Shown here in pieces: positions 5,882 to 8,958 of a stretch of DNA of 8,958 bases (positions are counted from its first letter, which is position 1; the number at the start of each line of letters is the position of its first letter). The DNA lies in assembly GCA_021810175.1 (NCBI GenBank), contig JAJZJJ010000083.1:1-8958 (forward strand). The letters are read 5' to 3'. This DNA is from Acidobacteriota bacterium (GTDB taxonomy: Bacteria; Acidobacteriota; Terriglobia; Terriglobales; Acidobacteriaceae). A program made the position numbers and the translations under genes. The notes beneath the pieces are model-generated. The model did no database searches. It was given only the letters and a program-made list of their open reading frames with translations, and was not told the origin of the DNA.

Positions 5882-7270
5882 TTGAAAAAGATCCTGCTCG
5901 TTGCTGGTATCATCGTCGCTCTCTCTGGAATCGTCGGGCTCACGATCGTGCGCGCGCGCGCCGGCTATACAAAGGTCCTCATCGGAACCGTGAAGCGCGA
6001 AAACCTCGTCTCCGTCGTCAGCGCCACCGGACAGGTCACGCCCAAAACCTACGTCAACGTCGGCGCCAACGCCATGGGCCGCGTGACCCACCTTTTCGTG
6101 AAGGAAGGCGAAAAGGTTAAAAAAGGTCAGATTCTCGCCACCATCGAGAATCAACAGCAGAAGGCCAATGTCGCCGGCCAGGAAGCCGCCATCGCCGCTG
6201 CCCGCACCAACATCAACTCCTTTATCGCCGCCCAGAACACCCAGAAAGCCAACGTCGAGCACGCACTCGCCGACCTGCAGCAGAAAAAGCTCGACTACAT
6301 CCGCGCCAGAGCCCTCCTGAAAGATCAGGTCATGTCGAAGCAGAACTACGATTCTGCCAAGGCCGCCTACCAGCTCGACGTCGCCAGTGTTGCCCAGGCC
6401 AGAGCCCAGTTCGCCCAGGCCGTCGCCCAAACCGCCCAGGCCCGCGCCCAGCTCCGCACCCAGGAAGCCAACCTCAAAGTCAATGAGGATCTCCTCTCCC
6501 GCACCGTCGCCCTGGCCCCCTTCAACGGCATCGTCACCAACCTCCCCATCCGCCAGGGAGAAATGGTCGTCCAGGGCATCCAGAATGCCGAGGGCTCCAC
6601 TCTGATGACCCTCGCCGACATGTCCGTCATCACCGCCGAGGTCTACGTCGACGAAACCGACATCGTCAACGTCGCCGTCGGACAGCAGGCCCAGGTCACC
6701 GTCGACGCGCTCCCCGGAAAAATCTTTAAGGGCACCGTCACCGAAGTCGGCGACCAGGCCCTCCTCCAGTCCACCGGCGTCGCCACCAGCCAGTCCACCA
6801 GCGGCGTCGAACAGGCCAAGGACTTCAAAGTCGTCATCACCCTCAAAGATCCATCGAAGGAACTGCGCCCCGGCCTCTCCTGCACCGCCAACATTATTAC
6901 CGCCCAGCAGAACAATACCGTCTCCATTCCCATCCAGGCCCTCGTCCTGCGCGACCCCAAAACGCTGAAGGAAGGCGCCCACGCGCGCAACGTCTCCGCT
7001 GCCTCCAGCAATCCGCTGGCGCCTTCGCCCGATGTCCAGGGCGTCTTCGTCGTCAACAGAGTCGATGGCAAACAGCGCGTGCACTTCGTCCAGGTCACCA
7101 CCGGCATTACCGGAACCACCGACATCCAGGTCCTGAAGGGACTCAAACCCGGCGATCGCATCGTTACCGGCACCTACAAAGTCCTCCGCGACATGAAAGA
7201 AGGCGAACTCGTCCAGGAAGACAAGGCCCTCGAAAATCCAAAGGACAAGAGCGACTCGTCCGACAATTAA
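5882..7270 (+). CDS. MacA/HlyD-family periplasmic adaptor (membrane fusion) protein
   Basis: A 462-residue periplasmic adaptor that would bridge an inner-membrane transporter and an outer-membrane channel in a tripartite export system. Residues 4-23 form a single hydrophobic N-terminal anchor. The first biotinyl/lipoyl half-motif is at about 48-90 (ATGQVTPK, then [20 protein letters not shown]). A long alpha-hairpin of about 91-207 is rich in Ala and Gln, and the second lipoyl half follows at about 210-232 ([19 protein letters not shown]). A beta-barrel domain follows ([17 protein letters not shown]), with an ST/Q-rich loop near 300-315. The membrane-proximal domain ends in a Lys/Asp/Ser-rich tail. 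Length and order fit MacA-type adaptors better than RND-type ones. A MacB/LolD-type ATPase gene starts 52 nt downstream, consistent with an ABC-driven system. The start is TTG. The exported substrate (drug, lipid, peptide or siderophore) cannot be told. Confidence 0.9.
   Translation: MKKILLVAGIIVALSGIVGLTIVRARAGYTKVLIGTVKRENLVSVVSATGQVTPKTYVNVGANAMGRVTHLFVKEGEKVKKGQILATIENQQQKANVAGQEAAIAAARTNINSFIAAQNTQKANVEHALADLQQKKLDYIRARALLKDQVMSKQNYDSAKAAYQLDVASVAQARAQFAQAVAQTAQARAQLRTQEANLKVNEDLLSRTVALAPFNGIVTNLPIRQGEMVVQGIQNAEGSTLMTLADMSVITAEVYVDETDIVNVAVGQQAQVTVDALPGKIFKGTVTEVGDQALLQSTGVATSQSTSGVEQAKDFKVVITLKDPSKELRPGLSCTANIITAQQNNTVSIPIQALVLRDPKTLKEGAHARNVSAASSNPLAPSPDVQGVFVVNRVDGKQRVHFVQVTTGITGTTDIQVLKGLKPGDRIVTGTYKVLRDMKEGELVQEDKALENPKDKSDSSDN
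6392..6462 (+). repeat. Imperfect GCCCAGGCC-type repeats coding the AQA-rich coiled coil
   Basis: The words GCCCAGGCC, GCCCAG and GCCCAA recur every 9-18 nt, coding [18 protein letters not shown] (residues 170-187) and neighbouring residues of the adaptor's alpha-hairpin. The repeat stays in frame, so it could expand or shrink the coiled-coil hairpin by small in-frame steps. Confidence 0.5.
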
Positions 7271-7312
7271 CACCAACCGCGCGGAAACGCACACAGACCT
7301 CCACCCAGCAAC

Positions 7313-7317
7313 AGGAG
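7313..7317 (+). promoter_or_regulatory. Ribosome binding site of the ABC ATPase gene
   Basis: AGGAG lies 5 nt before ATG at 7323, a near-ideal arrangement that fixes the start. No promoter-like sequence is seen in the 52-nt gap after the adaptor stop, which supports co-transcription. Confidence 0.6.
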
Positions 7318-7322
7318 TTGTA

Positions 7323-8081
7323 ATGGCGGCAGAGATATCAACCGACGCTGAACTCGCATCCGCACCCCGCGGCCCCAATGGCGACATCATTGTCGTCGAG
7401 GATCTCTGGAAGACCTACGACATGGGCTCCGAGCAGCAGGTCCACGCCCTCCAGGGTGTCTCCCTGCGCATCCGCCGGAATGAATACGTCGCCATCATGG
7501 GCCCTTCCGGTTCCGGCAAATCCACCCTGATGAACCTCATCGGCTGCCTCGATACTCCTTCCAGCGGCCACTACTGGCTCAACAGCCACCTCGTCAGCGA
7601 GCTCAACGACGACGAGCTGGCCCGCATCCGCAACAAGGAAATCGGATTCGTCTTCCAGACCTTCAACCTCCTCGCCCGCGCCACCGCCCTGCACAACGTC
7701 GAGCTGCCCCTCATCTACAACGGCACCCCCGCCGATGAGCGAGCCGAACGCGCCCGCGCCGCCCTCACCGCCGTCAACCTCGAAGCCCGTATGCACCACA
7801 AGCCCAACGAGCTCTCCGGCGGACAGCGCCAGCGCGTCGCCATCGCCCGTGCCCTCGTCAATCACCCCTCCATCATCCTTGCCGACGAGCCTACCGGAAA
7901 CCTCGACTCCAAAACCGGCGAGGAAATCATGGCCCTCTTCGACGATCTCCAGGCCAAAGGCAACACCATCGTCCTCGTTACCCACGAGCCGGACATCGCC
8001 GAATACGCCCATCGCGTCGTTCACATCCGCGACGGCAAAATCTTCTCCGATCAGCCTTCCTCCCGCGCCCGCACCTCCTGA
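7323..8081 (+). CDS. MacB/LolD-type ABC transporter ATP-binding protein
   Basis: A 252-residue stand-alone nucleotide-binding subunit that hydrolyses ATP on the cytoplasmic face to drive a MacB/FtsX-type membrane protein. All catalytic motifs are intact: Walker [10 protein letters not shown] (60-68), Q-loop Q112 in [10 protein letters not shown], signature LSGGQ (164-168) followed by [10 protein letters not shown], Walker B IILADE (184-189) with EPTGNLD, and H-loop H221 in VTHE. The FVFQTFNLL and PTGNLD wording and the length place it in the LolD/MacB/FtsE subfamily. An N-terminal extension of about 20 residues precedes the first strand. It follows the adaptor gene by 52 nt with its own AGGAG site and is followed by a strong terminator. 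No FtsX-like permease gene follows in this transcript, so the membrane partner must lie elsewhere or be shared. Confidence 0.95.
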   Translation: MAAEISTDAELASAPRGPNGDIIVVEDLWKTYDMGSEQQVHALQGVSLRIRRNEYVAIMGPSGSGKSTLMNLIGCLDTPSSGHYWLNSHLVSELNDDELARIRNKEIGFVFQTFNLLARATALHNVELPLIYNGTPADERAERARAALTAVNLEARMHHKPNELSGGQRQRVAIARALVNHPSIILADEPTGNLDSKTGEEIMALFDDLQAKGNTIVLVTHEPDIAEYAHRVVHIRDGKIFSDQPSSRARTS

Positions 8082-8100
8082 TCCGCGGTCCCGAAACCCA

Positions 8101-8135
8101 AAGGGCAGGCCATCCGCGCCTGCCCTTCGTTTTTT
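8101..8135 (+). terminator. Rho-independent terminator of the adaptor-ATPase operon
   Basis: AAGGGCAGGC and GCCTGCCCTT form a perfect 10-bp stem with a 7-nt loop, followed by CG and six T residues (8130-8135). It begins 19 nt after the ATPase stop. This is a textbook intrinsic terminator on the plus strand and marks the operon end. Confidence 0.92.
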
Positions 8136-8173
8136 CCCGGCGATTTCCCCCACAGGCTCAACTGTTCGCCCGT

Positions 8174-8191
8174 TCCTGCCGATAGGCAGGA
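8174..8191 (+). other. Small hairpin in the leader of the AAA+ gene
   Basis: TCCTGCC and GGCAGGA form a 7-bp perfect stem with a GATA loop, ending 21 nt before the ATG at 8213. It is not followed by a T-run. Its core CCTGCC/GGCAGG repeats the core of the terminator stem 60-70 nt upstream, so alternative pairings between the two are possible in a read-through transcript. Confidence 0.35.
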
Positions 8192-8212
8192 CAGCAGAAC
8201 GGATGGATACCT

Positions 8213-8958
8213 ATGGACTCTCCCAATATCGCCGTCATCGACATTCCCCCCGAAGACCAGGAAATCCTCCCTCCGGATGGTAATCACCCTCCCCCCGGCG
8301 CTGTGGCCAAATCCGCCGCACCGCTCCCCTCTGAGGCCTTCGACCCCGATACCCTCCGCCCCGAAGCTCATGCCCTCGGCAATATGGTCGGCCGCAGCCT
8401 CCCCATGCAGCATCTCTTCTCGCGCGTCCGCTGCACCGCCCCCCACTTCCGCCTCGCCTGCATCGAAGGCGAAGCCGGCTCCGGCAAGCTCCTTCTCGCG
8501 CACACCCTCCACTCCATCGGTCCCGCCTCCGCCGGCCCATTCGCCCCCTTCATCGCCGCCGACTTCCTCGCCGACCCCCAAAACCTCTGGCGCCAGGCCC
8601 GCAACGGCCTCCTCTACCTCTCCCACATCGATGAAATCTCCCCCGAAATGCAGCTTCGCCTGCGCGAATTCCTCGAACGCGCCGCCCACGAACGCATCCG
8701 CCTCCATTCCCCCGACGGTCCCCGGCAGCTGGTCGTCGGCTCGTCCCAGCCCCTCCGCCGCATCTCCGCCGCCGGCTCCTTCCGCTCCGACCTCGCCGCC
8801 CACCTCACCGCCATCCGCTTCCCCCTGCCCCCGCTCCGCGACCGCCGCGACGATATCCCCCTCCTCGCCGCCCTCTTCCTCCGCCGCTGGACCCGCCTCC
8901 ACCGCCCCCTCCGAGGCTTTGCCCCCGGAACCCTCACCCGCCTCCATGCCCACGACTG
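8213..8958 (+). CDS. Degenerate sigma-54-activator-like AAA+ protein (3' end beyond the window)
   Basis: 248 residues are visible. Residues 1-55 are Pro/Asp/Glu-rich and carry no recognised sensory domain. The AAA+ core starts at about 57 (MVGRSLPMQHLF), a clear match to the opening of NtrC-type central domains. Walker A is GEAGSGK (86-92). The ELFGHE...GAFTGA segment that contacts sigma-54 is missing: only about 20 residues (PFIAADFLADPQNLWRQARN) separate the second strand from Walker B. An ungapped match to GTLFLDEIGDMP puts S137-H138 where the Asp-Glu pair belongs. The sensor-I strand reads LVVGSSQPL without the usual Asn. The end matches again: FRSDLAAHL keeps the first arginine finger (R191) but has H197 for the second, then LPPLRDRRDDIPLLA. 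It probably binds but may not hydrolyse ATP, and is unlikely to activate sigma-54. A DNA-binding C-terminus may lie outside. The ATG at 8213 has a weak GGA 5 nt upstream; an ATG at 8203 is in another frame that stops at 8283. Confidence 0.8.
   Translation, partial: MDSPNIAVIDIPPEDQEILPPDGNHPPPGAVAKSAAPLPSEAFDPDTLRPEAHALGNMVGRSLPMQHLFSRVRCTAPHFRLACIEGEAGSGKLLLAHTLHSIGPASAGPFAPFIAADFLADPQNLWRQARNGLLYLSHIDEISPEMQLRLREFLERAAHERIRLHSPDGPRQLVVGSSQPLRRISAAGSFRSDLAAHLTAIRFPLPPLRDRRDDIPLLAALFLRRWTRLHRPLRGFAPGTLTRLHAHD

Noticed and set aside
6392..6462. Repeated GCCCAG words as a possible CRISPR or tandem regulatory repeat
   Set aside because: The units are short, in frame and code the Ala/Gln-rich coiled coil of the adaptor; there are no spacers of uniform length.
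5807..7390. 527-residue open frame on the minus strand opposite the adaptor gene
   Set aside because: It is antisense to a clearly coding adaptor. The translation is Gly/Asp/Val-rich low complexity without domains, as expected from the complement of C-ending codons.
8203..8283. ATG at 8203 as the start of the AAA+ gene
   Set aside because: It is in a different frame that stops at 8283; the AAA+ motifs are in the frame of ATG 8213.
8051..8953. 300-residue minus-strand open frame opposite the AAA+ gene
   Set aside because: Gly/Glu/Ala-rich shadow of a high-GC gene. It also crosses the intrinsic terminator, and the plus-strand frame has recognisable AAA+ motifs.

Overview
The window is high-GC bacterial chromosomal DNA, most likely from an Acidobacteriota species (Bryobacterales/Solibacter-like is my best guess). 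This rests on a GWxTD-domain protein, a carboxypeptidase-regulatory-like/outer-membrane-barrel protein, a LacI regulator with the acidobacterial-looking N-terminus MPVRMKDIARELG, and a sigma-54-activator-like AAA+ protein. No tRNA, rRNA, CRISPR array, insertion sequence or integrase is visible.

Left half (1-5549), all on the minus strand. In transcription order: a GWxTD-domain secreted protein (3798-5549) behind a good sigma70-type promoter; a 564-residue secreted protein with an N-terminal carboxypeptidase-regulatory-like fold and a TonB-receptor-like C-terminus (1983-3677); a LacI-family repressor (770-1852); and a zinc-dependent medium-chain dehydrogenase (1-773) that runs off the left edge. 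The LacI and dehydrogenase genes overlap by 4 nt (GTGA) and are translationally coupled, which suggests a locally regulated sugar, polyol or sugar-acid oxidation unit. The GWxTD and carboxypeptidase-regulatory-like genes form a second, cell-envelope pair separated by a strong hairpin.

Right half (5550-8958), all on the plus strand. A 332-bp divergent intergenic region precedes a MacA/HlyD-type periplasmic adaptor (5882-7270, TTG start) and a MacB/LolD-type ABC ATPase (7323-8081). These two form an operon closed by a textbook intrinsic terminator (8101-8135). No permease gene lies between the ATPase and the terminator, so the membrane component must be encoded elsewhere. A gene truncated by the right edge follows (8213-8958). 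It encodes a sigma-54-activator-like AAA+ domain that keeps Walker A but has lost the GAFTGA loop, the Walker B DE pair, the sensor-I Asn and one of two arginine fingers.

The most unusual element is that AAA+ protein: it has the fold of a bacterial enhancer-binding protein without the parts needed to hydrolyse ATP or contact sigma-54. Other points of interest are a possible leaderless mRNA for the LacI gene, the half-size outer-membrane protein beside the GWxTD gene, and intergenic patches that resemble short dispersed repeats.
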